Shown one piece after another: positions 36,138-44,657 of a stretch of DNA of 64,000 nucleotides. Origin of the DNA: Paraburkholderia unamae (lineage in GTDB: Bacteria > Pseudomonadota > Gammaproteobacteria > Burkholderiales > Burkholderiaceae); contig NZ_QLSU01000009.1 in NCBI RefSeq assembly GCF_003268775.1, positions 186,001 to 250,000 of the forward strand, written 5' to 3'. Below the pieces are notes generated by a model. It was not told where the DNA came from and ran no database searches. It saw nothing but the letters and a program-made list of their open reading frames with translations. The number at the start of each line of letters is the position of its first letter. Positions within the stretch are counted from its first letter, which is position 1. The translations under genes were made by a program, and so were the position numbers.

Positions 36138-37298
36138 ATGACTCGAAGACTCAGGCTCGGCATGGTCGGCGGCGGCGAAGGGGCATTCATCGGCGCGGTG
36201 CATCGCATCGCGGCGCGGCTCGACGACACGTTCGAACTGGTGGCGGGCGCGCTTTCGTCCGACGCGGCGCGCGCCCGGTCGAGCGCCCAAGCGCTGGGTC
36301 TTGCGCGCAGCTACGCGGACTGGCGCGAAATGGCGAGTGTGGAGGGCGCGCGCGAAGACGGGATCGAGGCGGTGGCGATCGTCACGCCGAACCATCTGCA
36401 TGCGCCGGTCGCGCATGCGTTCATGGACGCGGGCATCCACGTGATTTGCGACAAGCCGCTTGCGGTTTCGCTCGCCGAGGGCGAAGCGCTGGCGAGGCAT
36501 GCCCGCGACGCGAATCTCGTGTTCGCGCTCACCCATACGTACTCGGGCTACCCGCTCGTGCGGCATGCGCGCGAACTGGTCGAGGCAGGGGAGATCGGCG
36601 AGGTGCGCATCGTGCAGGTCGAGTATGCGCAGGACTGGCTCGCCCAACCTGTCGAACGCGCGGCCGGGAGCGGCGGCGCGAACCGCCAGGCGGTGTGGCG
36701 CACCGATCCGGCGCTCGCGGGCCCGGCGGGGTGCCTGGGCGATATCGGCACGCACGCTTATCAACTGGCGGCGTTCGTGAGCGCGCTCGTGCCGGCGTCG
36801 CTCGCCGCCGAGGTGCACACATTCGTGCCGGGCCGCCGAGTGGACGATCACGTGCAGGCCATGCTGCGCTACGCCAATGGCGCGCGCGGCATGCTGTGGG
36901 CGAGCCAGGTGGCGAGCGGCGCGGAGAACGCGTTGCGCCTGCGCGTATACGGCACGAAGGCCGGGCTGGCGTTCGATCAGGAGGAGCCGAACCTGCTGTG
37001 GTTCACGCCGCAGGGCGGTGAAGCACAGCGGCTCACGCGGGGCCGCGTGACGGGGACGGCGGCCCGGCACGCCACGCGCGTGCCGCCGGGGCACCCGGAA
37101 GGATATCTGGAGGCGTTCGCGCAGCTCTACCGCGACGCCGCCGCGCAGATCCATGCGCGCGAGGCGGGCGTGGCGGCGCCACCCGAGAGCCGGTTGCTGA
37201 CGACGGTCGACGACGGCGTCGAGGGGTTGCGCTTCGTCGAAGCCGTGCTGGCAAGCAGCGCGGCGGGCGGCGCGTGGCGGCGCATCGAACGGCAATAG
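36138..37298 (+). CDS. Gfo/Idh/MocA-family oxidoreductase
   Basis: A 386-residue NAD(P)-dependent dehydrogenase. The dinucleotide motif is GMVGGGEGAFIG near residues 8-19. ICDKPLAVSLAEGE carries the family Lys-Pro pair, and GDIGTHAYQLAAF carries the Asp and His of the active site. Members oxidise sugars or inositols to keto forms. With the TIM-barrel gene it suggests a keto-sugar catabolic route for the imported sugar. It is the last gene of the LacI-controlled cluster. Confidence 0.88.
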   Translation: MTRRLRLGMVGGGEGAFIGAVHRIAARLDDTFELVAGALSSDAARARSSAQALGLARSYADWREMASVEGAREDGIEAVAIVTPNHLHAPVAHAFMDAGIHVICDKPLAVSLAEGEALARHARDANLVFALTHTYSGYPLVRHARELVEAGEIGEVRIVQVEYAQDWLAQPVERAAGSGGANRQAVWRTDPALAGPAGCLGDIGTHAYQLAAFVSALVPASLAAEVHTFVPGRRVDDHVQAMLRYANGARGMLWASQVASGAENALRLRVYGTKAGLAFDQEEPNLLWFTPQGGEAQRLTRGRVTGTAARHATRVPPGHPEGYLEAFAQLYRDAAAQIHAREAGVAAPPESRLLTTVDDGVEGLRFVEAVLASSAAGGAWRRIERQ

Positions 37299-37385
37299 CC
37301 ATTCGGATGAATTGAGCGCGAAGGGGAGGGACGAGAAACTTGCAACATCTTTAACCCGCTTCAAAGGTGGAGCATGTCTAACGTC

Positions 37386-37397
37386 ATTCAATTGAAT
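37386..37397. promoter_or_regulatory. palindrome upstream of the toxin-antitoxin genes
   Basis: ATTCAATTGAAT is a perfect 12-base palindrome centred about 54 bases before the antitoxin start. RelB-type antitoxins bind such repeats to repress their own operon, so this is the best operator candidate. Confidence 0.5.
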
Positions 37398-37445
37398 TAC
37401 ACTGCGTCTTCGACACGGTCAATGACCCATCCAGGGAGTGAGTCG

Positions 37446-37769
37446 ATGAACGCAAGCGCATTGGTACAGGTACGCATCGATCCCGCGCTCAAGCAGCGCG
37501 CGGCCGAAGTGCTCGACAACATGGGACTCACGGTGTCCGACGCCGTGCGCATCCTGCTCACGCGTATCGCGAACGAGGGCGCGTTGCCGTTCGATTTCGC
37601 CGTCGATCCGGTGGCGCACGACGCGTGGTTCCGGGCGAAGGTGCGCGAAGCGCTGGAGGACCCGCGCCCGGCCGTGCCGGATGAAGAGGTGGAGGCGCAC
37701 TTCGCGAAGCGGCGCGCGGCGGCGGCCAGCCAGGCCGAGCCCACGGGCAACCGCAAGGCGAAAAATTGA
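37446..37769 (+). CDS. RelB/DinJ-family antitoxin
   Basis: A 107-residue protein. SALVQVRIDPALKQRAAEVL followed by LGLTVSDAVRILLTRIA-like sequence (residues 28-44) is the ribbon-helix-helix of RelB/DinJ antitoxins. The charged C-terminal part would wrap the toxin. The AGGGAG site seven bases before the ATG at 37446 supports this start; an ATG at 37374 is possible but extends across the likely operator. The stop overlaps the TTG start of the toxin by four bases (TTGA). Confidence 0.85.
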   Translation: MNASALVQVRIDPALKQRAAEVLDNMGLTVSDAVRILLTRIANEGALPFDFAVDPVAHDAWFRAKVREALEDPRPAVPDEEVEAHFAKRRAAAASQAEPTGNRKAKN

Positions 37770-38053
37770 AGGTCCGGTGGTCGCCGCTCGCGCTGGCCGA
37801 CCGCGAAGCGATATTCAACTTTGCCGTGACAGATAGCCCGCGCAGGGCGATCGTGTGGGACGAACGGATTTCGGCATCCGTTCGGCGTCTGCGGCTTTTC
37901 CCCAACCTTGGCCGCGTTGGCCGCACGAGCGGCACGCGCGAGTTGGTGATCGAGTCAACACCGTTCGTGCTTGCCTACCGCTATGAGGGCGACGCGCTCA
38001 CGATACTGCGTGTTCTGCATAGTGCGCGGCGATGGCCGGGCAATATCGACTAA
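37766..38053 (+). CDS. RelE/ParE-family toxin
   Basis: A 95-residue protein with the RelE/ParE fold pattern. KVRWSPLALADREAIFNFA is at the N-terminus, then SVRRLRLFPNLGRVGR, then TPFVLAYRYEGDALTILRVLHSARRWP with the typical C-terminal Arg/His. The start is a TTG overlapping the antitoxin stop, which keeps toxin translation dependent on, and probably weaker than, antitoxin translation. Whether it cuts mRNA (RelE) or targets gyrase (ParE) cannot be told; the C-terminus looks more ParE-like. Confidence 0.85.
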   Translation: MKVRWSPLALADREAIFNFAVTDSPRRAIVWDERISASVRRLRLFPNLGRVGRTSGTRELVIESTPFVLAYRYEGDALTILRVLHSARRWPGNID

Positions 38054-38085
38054 GCGGCGGCGGGGCTGCAATGAACGCCGCCGCT
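38053..38085. other. inverted repeat between convergent toxin and binding-protein genes
   Basis: AGCGGCGGCG and CGCCGCCGCT form a perfect 10-base stem over a 13-base loop. There is no T run on either side, so it is only a possible bidirectional terminator. Confidence 0.4.
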
Positions 38086-38107
38086 CGTCGAACCCGCTCG
38101 TCGAACC
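38082..38107. repeat. 13-bp exact tandem duplication
   Basis: CGCTCGTCGAACC occurs twice in direct succession, ending at the stop codon of the minus-strand binding-protein gene. Confidence 0.8.
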
Positions 38108-39273
38108 TATTGCCCGAGATACACGAACTTGCCGCCGCGTACCGTGCCCATCACGCTGGCGCGCTGGTCGAGGCCCACGTGGTCCGTGGGGCTCGTGTTC
38201 ACCATGCCGTTGGGCACGACCACTTCGTGCGCGTGCTCCAGCTCGTTGCGCAGCGCCACGCGGAACGCCTCCGTGCCCGGCTGCGCGGTCTTGAGCGCGC
38301 GCGTGACGGCATCTTGCAGGCGCGGGTACACACCGGCCGCGTCGCCCGCGAACTGCGTGACGGTGCCGGGGCCGTACTTGGCCTCGTAGGCGTCGACGAA
38401 GGCGAGCGCCGCCTTCTGCGCGGGCTGGTCGGCGGGCAGCGTGCGCGCCACGACCACGGGCTGGGTCGGGAACAGCGTGCCTTCCACGTCCTTGCCGCCG
38501 AGCTTGATGAACTCGGGCGTGGCGATGCCGTGCGTCTGGTAAACCGGCCCCTTGTAGCCGCGCTCGATCAGCGTGCGTTGCGGCAGCACGGTTGGCGTGC
38601 CCGCGCCCGCAATCAGCATGGCGTCGGGTTTGGCGGCCATCAGCTTGAGAATCTGGCCCGTTACGCTCGCGTCGGTGCGGTTGTAGCGCTCGGTCGCGAC
38701 GATCTGGATATTGCGTTCCTTCGCGAACTTCGTGAACTCGTTGAGCCAGCTGTCGCCGTAGCTGTCGGCAAAGCCGATGAAGCCCACCGTCTTCACGCCG
38801 TGCGCGGCCATGTAGCGCGTCATGACGTCGGCCATGGCGGCGTCGGTCTGCGCCATCTTGAAGGCCCACACGCGCGGGCCCTGCTGCGGCTCGACCACCG
38901 AGCCGGAGCCGACCAGCGTGATCATCGGCGTCTTGTTTTCGGCCACCGGGTCGAGCGCCGCGAGCGCCGCCGGCGTGATGTTCGGCCCGACGATCACGTC
39001 CACGTGGTCTTCGTTGATGAGCTTGCGGATGTTGCGCACGGCGGCGCCCGGGTCGGAGCCGTCGTCGAGCACGATGTAGTCGGCCTTCTGGCCCGCGATC
39101 GTCTCGGGCCACATCAGCATGGCGTTCTTGCTGGTGATGCCGATGGCGGCGGCAGGCCCCGTGCTCGACAGGTCGATGCCGACCTTGATGTCGGCGTGGG
39201 CGGTGCTCGCGAAAGTGGCGGCGGCAAGCGCGGCCGCCGCGACGAGCGGGCGCAAAAACGTGTGCAACTTCAT
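38107..39273 (-). CDS. branched-chain amino acid-type ABC substrate-binding protein (orphan)
   Basis: A 388-residue LivJ-like periplasmic protein. A signal peptide ending in THA is followed by DIKVGIDLSSTGPAAAIGIT, then VDVIVGPNITPAALAALDPV and GFIGFADSYGDSWLNEF. It should bind an amino acid, amide or aromatic acid. No permease or ATPase gene lies next to it; its neighbours are the toxin gene and the CysB-type regulator. It may work with a transporter elsewhere. The nearby cys genes hint at a sulfur compound, but that is only a guess. Confidence 0.88.
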   Translation of the reverse strand: MKLHTFLRPLVAAAALAAATFASTAHADIKVGIDLSSTGPAAAIGITSKNAMLMWPETIAGQKADYIVLDDGSDPGAAVRNIRKLINEDHVDVIVGPNITPAALAALDPVAENKTPMITLVGSGSVVEPQQGPRVWAFKMAQTDAAMADVMTRYMAAHGVKTVGFIGFADSYGDSWLNEFTKFAKERNIQIVATERYNRTDASVTGQILKLMAAKPDAMLIAGAGTPTVLPQRTLIERGYKGPVYQTHGIATPEFIKLGGKDVEGTLFPTQPVVVARTLPADQPAQKAALAFVDAYEAKYGPGTVTQFAGDAAGVYPRLQDAVTRALKTAQPGTEAFRVALRNELEHAHEVVVPNGMVNTSPTDHVGLDQRASVMGTVRGGKFVYLGQ

Positions 39274-39371
39274 CCGTTGAGTCTCCAGGCGAAAAGTGAA
39301 GCGGGAAGTGATGTTCTTGTGATGCCGATTTTGTCTGATTTTTCTTCCGCAGCGGCCCCGGCCGCGGACCG

Positions 39372-40313
39372 CTACAGCTCGTAACTCTCGTGCTCGCCCT
39401 TGAGCGCCTGCTCGATCAGCTTGCGGTTCAGGCTCGGTGAAAGCAGTTCGACGAGCGTATACACATAGCTGCGCAGGTAAGCCCCCTGCTTGAGCGCCAC
39501 ACGCGTGACGTTGCTGCCGAACAGGTGCCCCACGGGCACGGCACGCAGGTGGCGGTCGCGCTCGGCGTTGAAGGCGATGTCGGCCATGATGCCCACGCCC
39601 AGTCCCAGTTCCACGTAGGTCTTGATCACGTCCGCATCGATGGCTTCCAGCACGATGTCGGGCGAGAGGCCGCGCAGGCGGAACGCGTCGTTGATCTTGG
39701 TGCGGCCGGCGAAGGCGTTGTCGTAGGTGATCAGCGGATATTGGGCCAGATCGTCGAGCGAGAGCGGCTTGCGCTCCAGCAACGGGTGGTCGGGCAGCAT
39801 CACCGCCACATGGTGCCAGGTGAAGCAGGGCAGCGACACCAGCTCCTTGTAGCCGGAGATCGCTTCCGTGGCGATGCAGAGGTCGGCCTGGTCATGGAGC
39901 ACCATTTCCGCGACCTGCGTGGGGCTGCCTTGCAGGATCGAGAGATGCACCTTCGGAAAGCGCCGCTTGAATTCGGCGATGGCGGCGGGCAGCGAGTAGC
40001 GCGCCTGCGTGTGCGTGGCGGCGATGGTCAGGTTGCCCTGGTCCTGTGCGGCATAATCCTTGCCCACGCGCTTGAGGCTCTCCACCTCCTGCAAAATGCG
40101 CTCCACCGAGGCGAGGATGATCCGGCCCGGCTCCGTGAGCGAGCGCACGCGCTTGCCGTGGCGTGTAAAGATTTCGACCCCAAGCTCATCCTCCAGCTCG
40201 ATGATCGCCTTCGAGACGCCCGGCTGGCTTGTATACAGTGCCTTGGCCGCTTCGGTGAGGTTGAAGTTCTGGCGCACGGCCTCGCGGACGAAGCGGAACT
40301 GGTGCAGGTTCAT
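39372..40313 (-). CDS. cysB: CysB-family LysR-type regulator
   Basis: A 313-residue LysR-type regulator. The N-terminal helix-turn-helix is FNLTEAAKALYTSQPGVSKAI, followed by the CysB-type sequence ELGVEIFTRHGKRVRSLTEPG and an effector domain with ATHTQARYSLP. The CysB/Cbl branch senses sulfate or O-acetylserine-type signals and activates sulfur assimilation. It is divergent from cysI, with 229 bases between them, which is the classic activator position. The Cbl/SsuR paralog is a possible alternative name. Confidence 0.9.
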   Translation of the reverse strand: MNLHQFRFVREAVRQNFNLTEAAKALYTSQPGVSKAIIELEDELGVEIFTRHGKRVRSLTEPGRIILASVERILQEVESLKRVGKDYAAQDQGNLTIAATHTQARYSLPAAIAEFKRRFPKVHLSILQGSPTQVAEMVLHDQADLCIATEAISGYKELVSLPCFTWHHVAVMLPDHPLLERKPLSLDDLAQYPLITYDNAFAGRTKINDAFRLRGLSPDIVLEAIDADVIKTYVELGLGVGIMADIAFNAERDRHLRAVPVGHLFGSNVTRVALKQGAYLRSYVYTLVELLSPSLNRKLIEQALKGEHESYEL

Positions 40314-40320
40314 AGATAAC

Positions 40321-40374
40321 CCTTATAACCTGTGTGCATATCGACCTGATTTTTGAGTCGTTTGAAATATAAGG
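40321..40374. promoter_or_regulatory. inverted CCTTATA/TATAAGG repeats in the cysB-cysI intergenic region
   Basis: CCTTATA at 40321-40327 and its exact inverse TATAAGG at 40368-40374 flank an AT-rich stretch just upstream of the cysB start. Placement suits binding by the CysB-family regulator and autoregulation. Confidence 0.45.
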
Positions 40375-40423
40375 CGAGTTTATTACCATTCCTCCAACTT
40401 TTCCAATATGGATATCTGTTTTG

Positions 40424-40439
40424 GTCATTAGCAAATGAC
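40424..40439. promoter_or_regulatory. GTCATT-N4-AATGAC inverted repeat upstream of cysI
   Basis: A perfect six-base inverted repeat in the divergent intergenic region, about 100 bases before the cysI start. It is a second candidate regulator site. Confidence 0.35.
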
Positions 40440-40542
40440 TGGCGCGATTGAAGGGTGCCGGGCATGAGCCAGAACAGAGAGTGCGAAGTCGGAGCGCGGC
40501 GTAACCGGAACGCCGCGAATGAACCAACCCTGGGGTCCCCGA

Positions 40543-42222
40543 ATGTACCAATACGATCAGTACGACCAGACCATCGTCGACGAACGCGTCGCGCAATACA
40601 GCGACCAGGTTCGCCGCCGCCTGTCGGGCGAATTGAGCGAAGAAGAGTTCCGCCCGCTGCGCCTGCAAAACGGCCTGTACTACCAGCGCCACGCGTACAT
40701 GCACCGCATCGCGATTCCGTACGGCAATCTGCGCAGCGACCAGCTCCGCATGCTCGCCACCATCGCGCGCGAGCACGACCGCGGCTACGGCCACTTCTCG
40801 ACGCGCTCGAACATCCAGTACAACTGGATCAAGCTCGAAGAAACGCCGGAAATCCTGCGCAAGCTCGCTTCGGTCCAGATGCACGGCATCCAGACGTCGG
40901 GCAACTGCATCCGTAACATCACCGCCGACCAGTTCGCGGGCGTCGCGCCCGACGAAGTCATCGACCCGCGTCCGTGGGCCGAGATCCTGCGTCAGTGGTC
41001 GACGTTCCACCCCGAATTCGCGTGGCTGCCGCGCAAGTTCAAGATCGCCGTTTCCGGCTCGAAGGAAGACCGCGCGGCCGTGCAGATCCACGACCTCGGC
41101 GTGTACCTCGAGCACAACGAGAAGGGCGAAGTCGTCGCGAGCATTCTCGCGGGCGGCGGCCTTGGCCGCACGCCGATCGTCGGCGCCATCATCAAGCGCG
41201 ACCTGCCGTGGCAGCATCTGCTGACCTACTGCGAAGCCGTGCTGCGCGTGTACAACCGCTATGGCCGCCGCGACAACATGTACAAGGCGCGTATCAAGAT
41301 TCTCGTGAAGGCGCTCTCGCCCGCGAAGTTCGCCGAGCAGGTCGAAGAAGAGTGGCAGCACCTGAAGGACGGCCCCTCGACGCTCACGCAGGAAGAACTC
41401 GATCGCGTCTCGCAGTACTTCGTGCCGCCGGCGTATGAAAAGCTCGCCGACACGGACACGTCGTACGAAAAGCATCTGCTGGAAAACCGCGCGTTCGCGC
41501 GCTGGGTCGAGCGCAACGTGCGCCCGCATCGCGTGCCGGGTTACGCGTCGGTCACGATCTCGCTGAAGCCGCGCGACATCGCGCCGGGCGACGCCACCGA
41601 CGTGCAGATGGACGCCGTGGCCGGCTGGGCCGACGAGTACTCGTTCGGTCAGATCCGCGTGTCGCACGAGCAGAACCTGATTCTCGCCGACGTGAAGAAG
41701 CGCGACCTGTTCGCGCTGTGGGAAAAGGCGAAGACGCAAGGTTTTGCAACCGCGAACATTGGTCTGTTGACCGACATCATCGCGTGCCCGGGCGGCGACT
41801 TCTGCTCGCTCGCGAACGCGAAGTCGATCCCCATCGCGCTCGCGATCCAGGAGCGTTTCGACAACCTCGATTTCGTTTACGACCTGGGCGACCTGACGTT
41901 CAACATCTCGGGCTGTATCAATGCGTGCGGTCATCACCACGTCGGCAATATCGGCGTGCTGGGCGTGGACAAGGACGGTTCGGAGTGGTACCAGGTCACG
42001 CTCGGCGGTGAGCAGGGCACAGGCGCCAACGGCGCGCGCCTTGGCCGCGTGATCGGCCCGTCGTTCTCGGCGGAAGAGATGCCCGACGTGGTGCAGAAGG
42101 TGGTCGACACGTTCGTCGAGCACCGCATCGACGGCGAGCGTTTCATCGACACGTACGACCGCATCGGCATTACGCCCTTCAAGGAGCGCGTCTACGCTTC
42201 GCGCCAGCCGGCCCACGCTTAA
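40543..42222 (+). CDS. cysI: sulfite reductase hemoprotein (nitrite/sulfite reductase family)
   Basis: Reduces sulfite to sulfide with siroheme and a [4Fe-4S] cluster. The cluster/siroheme Cys pattern is complete: CPGGDFC (C-x5-C, about residues 415-421) and GCINACGH (C-x3-C, about 458-462). The duplicated half-domains have NCIRNITADQF and HVGNIGVLG. I set the start at the ATG at 40543 (MYQYDQYDQ), the N-terminus I know from Burkholderia homologues; an in-frame ATG at 40519 adds eight residues. No flavoprotein partner (CysJ) is next to it, which fits a ferredoxin-type or DUF934-linked electron supply. Confidence 0.93.
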   Translation: MYQYDQYDQTIVDERVAQYSDQVRRRLSGELSEEEFRPLRLQNGLYYQRHAYMHRIAIPYGNLRSDQLRMLATIAREHDRGYGHFSTRSNIQYNWIKLEETPEILRKLASVQMHGIQTSGNCIRNITADQFAGVAPDEVIDPRPWAEILRQWSTFHPEFAWLPRKFKIAVSGSKEDRAAVQIHDLGVYLEHNEKGEVVASILAGGGLGRTPIVGAIIKRDLPWQHLLTYCEAVLRVYNRYGRRDNMYKARIKILVKALSPAKFAEQVEEEWQHLKDGPSTLTQEELDRVSQYFVPPAYEKLADTDTSYEKHLLENRAFARWVERNVRPHRVPGYASVTISLKPRDIAPGDATDVQMDAVAGWADEYSFGQIRVSHEQNLILADVKKRDLFALWEKAKTQGFATANIGLLTDIIACPGGDFCSLANAKSIPIALAIQERFDNLDFVYDLGDLTFNISGCINACGHHHVGNIGVLGVDKDGSEWYQVTLGGEQGTGANGARLGRVIGPSFSAEEMPDVVQKVVDTFVEHRIDGERFIDTYDRIGITPFKERVYASRQPAHA

Positions 42223-42257
42223 AAGCAGCACGCAACGAGATACGAGAGTCAAACACG

Positions 42258-42794
42258 ATGGCATTGATTATCAAACAACGCGAGATCGTCGAAGACAACT
42301 GGCAAGTCGTGCGCGCGGCTGAAGACGGCGCGCTGCCGGAAGTCGGCGCACTGCCCGTGGGCAAGGTGCTGGTGCCGCTCGCCTACTGGCAAGCGCAGCG
42401 CGAAGCGCTGGTTGCCTCGCGCGGCAAGGACGAACTCGGCGTGTGGCTCGCGCCGGACAGCGAACCGGCCGATATCGCCGCCGACTTCGACAAGCTCGCG
42501 CTGATCGGCGTGGACTTCCCGGTGTTCCGTGACGGCCGCGGCTTTTCGATTGGCCGCCTGTTGCGCGAGCGCTATGGCTACCAGGGCGAACTGCGCGCGA
42601 TCGGCGACGTGCTGCGCGATCAACTGCGTTTTCACGAGCGTTGCGGCTTCGATTCGTTCGCCGTGCGCGCCGACAAGGACATCAACGACGCGCTCAAGGC
42701 GTTCACCGAGTTCACGGTGCAATACCAGGGCGCGTTTGACGAGCCGTCGCCGCTGTTCCGCCGCCGCCTCGCGCAACAAGGCGCCGCAGCATGA
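42258..42794 (+). CDS. DUF934 family protein
   Basis: A 178-residue protein of the DUF934 family, recognised by DFPVFRDGRGFSIGRLLRER and the C-terminal RCGFDSFAVRADKDIND. It is nearly always encoded between cysI and cysH in beta- and alphaproteobacteria and is often called a probable sulfite-reduction oxidoreductase. The biochemical role is not proven. No obvious cofactor motif is visible. It overlaps cysH by four bases (ATGA). Confidence 0.9.
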   Translation: MALIIKQREIVEDNWQVVRAAEDGALPEVGALPVGKVLVPLAYWQAQREALVASRGKDELGVWLAPDSEPADIAADFDKLALIGVDFPVFRDGRGFSIGRLLRERYGYQGELRAIGDVLRDQLRFHERCGFDSFAVRADKDINDALKAFTEFTVQYQGAFDEPSPLFRRRLAQQGAAA

Positions 42795-43570
42795 GCACCG
42801 TTTCTTCCACGCCAGCCAGCGAAATCACGGCTGACCTGCAAGCGAAGATCGAGCGCCTCGACGCGCTGCTCGATTCGATCGCGGCACGTCACGCCAACGT
42901 GAAGCTAGCCAGCAGCCTCGCGGCCGAAGACATGCTGCTCACCCACGCGATCCTCTCGCGCGGTGTGAAGATCGGCATCTTCTCGCTGAACACGGGCCGC
43001 CTGCACGCCGAAACGCTCGGCATGCTCGACGCCGTGCGCGAGCGCTACGGCTACGAAATCGAGCAGTTTCATCCGCAGCAGGACGCGGTGGACGAGTATG
43101 TCGCCCAGCACGGCCTGAACGCGTTCTACGAGAGCGTGGACCTGCGCAAGCGCTGCTGCGAGATCCGCAAGGTCGAGCCGCTGAACCGCGCGCTTTCGGA
43201 TGTTTCCGCGTGGGTCACGGGCCAGCGCCGCGAGCAGTCGGTCACGCGCGCGGAACTGCACGAGGAAGAACGCGACGAAGCGCGCAACATCGACAAGTTC
43301 AATCCGCTCGCGGACTGGACCGAAGCCGATGTGTGGGCCTACCTGCGCGGCTTCGAGGTGCCGGTGAATCCGCTGCATGCGCGCGGCTATCCGAGCATCG
43401 GCTGCGAGCCGTGTACGCGTGCGATCCGTCCCGGCGAGGACAGCCGCGCGGGCCGCTGGTGGTGGGAATCGCGCGACACCAAGGAATGCGGCTTGCATAT
43501 CACCTCGGTGTCAGCCATTCCGGTCGTCGAAGTGTCGCCTCTGGTGTCGCCCATCGGCCAGCCGAACTAA
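42791..43570 (+). CDS. cysH: APS reductase (CysH family, iron-sulfur type)
   Basis: A 259-residue assimilatory reductase. The paired cysteines C122-C123 in RCCEIRKVEPL and C205/C208 in SIGCEPCTR are the [4Fe-4S] ligands found in APS reductases but absent in E. coli-type PAPS reductases. The catalytic Cys is in KECGLHI at the C-terminus (about 233). It should reduce APS directly to sulfite and AMP using thioredoxin. This means the pathway here bypasses PAPS and does not need CysC. Confidence 0.93.
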   Translation: MSTVSSTPASEITADLQAKIERLDALLDSIAARHANVKLASSLAAEDMLLTHAILSRGVKIGIFSLNTGRLHAETLGMLDAVRERYGYEIEQFHPQQDAVDEYVAQHGLNAFYESVDLRKRCCEIRKVEPLNRALSDVSAWVTGQRREQSVTRAELHEEERDEARNIDKFNPLADWTEADVWAYLRGFEVPVNPLHARGYPSIGCEPCTRAIRPGEDSRAGRWWWESRDTKECGLHITSVSAIPVVEVSPLVSPIGQPN

Positions 43571-43669
43571 GATTGAAGTTTGTCGCGCCGTCGTCAAGAC
43601 CGGCGCGCTACCGAATACCGAGTACTGCGTGCCCCGTAAAAAGGGCGCGAATCAACGAAGGATCCGAAC

Positions 43670-44632
43670 ATGAGCACCACGCTCGACTCAGCAGTGAACG
43701 CACCGCTCCAGGTCACGGCGAACCGCATGGACCACCTCGACTGGCTCGAAGCCGAGTCGATCCACATCCTGCGTGAACTCGTCGCCGAATGCAGCAAGCC
43801 TGCGCTGCTGTTCTCGGGCGGCAAGGATTCGGTCGTCGTGCTGGCGCTCGCACTGAAGGCGTTCGGCCTCGGCGCGAACCGCAAGACCTCGCTGCCGTTC
43901 CCGCTCGTGCACATCGACACGGGTCACAACTACGAGGAAGTGATCGACTTCCGCGATCGTCGCGCTGCCGAAATCGGCGCCGAACTCGTGGTCGGTCACG
44001 TGGAAGATTCGATCAAGAAGGGCACGGTGCGCCTGCGCCGCGAAACCGATTCGCGCAACGCCGCGCAAGCGGTCACGCTGCTCGAAACCATCGAGGAATA
44101 CGGCTACACCGCGATGATCGGCGGTGCGCGCCGCGACGAAGAGAAGGCCCGCGCGAAGGAGCGTATCTTCTCGTTCCGCGACGAATTCGGCCAGTGGGAC
44201 CCGAAGGCGCAGCGCCCGGAACTCTGGAGCGTGTACAACGCGCGCCTGCACAAGGGCGAGCACCTGCGCGTGTTCCCGATCTCGAACTGGACGGAACTGG
44301 ACGTGTGGCAATACATCGAGCGCGAGAAGCTCGAACTGCCGTCGATCTACTACGCGCACCAGCGCGAGATCGTGCGCCGCAACGGCCTGCTCGTGCCGGT
44401 CACGCCGCTCACGCCGATGAAGGAAGGCGAGGTCAGCGAAATGGCGCAGGTGCGCTTCCGCACCGTGGGCGACATCAGCTGCACCTGCCCGGTGGCGAGC
44501 GATGCCGACAACGTCGAGAAGATCATCGCTGAGACGGCCGTGACCGAAATCACGGAACGCGGTGCGACGCGCATGGACGACCAGGCGTCGGAAGCCGCGA
44601 TGGAACAGCGCAAGAAGCAAGGTTATTTCTAA
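43670..44632 (+). CDS. cysD: sulfate adenylyltransferase subunit 2
   Basis: A 320-residue PP-loop enzyme with SGGKDS at residues 49-54 and LVHIDTGHNYEEVI after it. It joins ATP and sulfate to APS, driven by GTP hydrolysis in CysN. GGARRDEEKARAKERIFSFR and FPISNWTELDVWQYI are further CysD landmarks. It follows cysH by 99 bases and precedes cysN by 25. Confidence 0.97.
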   Translation: MSTTLDSAVNAPLQVTANRMDHLDWLEAESIHILRELVAECSKPALLFSGGKDSVVVLALALKAFGLGANRKTSLPFPLVHIDTGHNYEEVIDFRDRRAAEIGAELVVGHVEDSIKKGTVRLRRETDSRNAAQAVTLLETIEEYGYTAMIGGARRDEEKARAKERIFSFRDEFGQWDPKAQRPELWSVYNARLHKGEHLRVFPISNWTELDVWQYIEREKLELPSIYYAHQREIVRRNGLLVPVTPLTPMKEGEVSEMAQVRFRTVGDISCTCPVASDADNVEKIIAETAVTEITERGATRMDDQASEAAMEQRKKQGYF

Positions 44633-44657
44633 AGAGCACGCAGAGGAAGAAACGAAC

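Noticed and set aside
33902..36229. A 775-codon open frame antisense to the sugar binding-protein and isomerase genes
   Set aside because: No recognisable domain; shadow of two well-supported genes.
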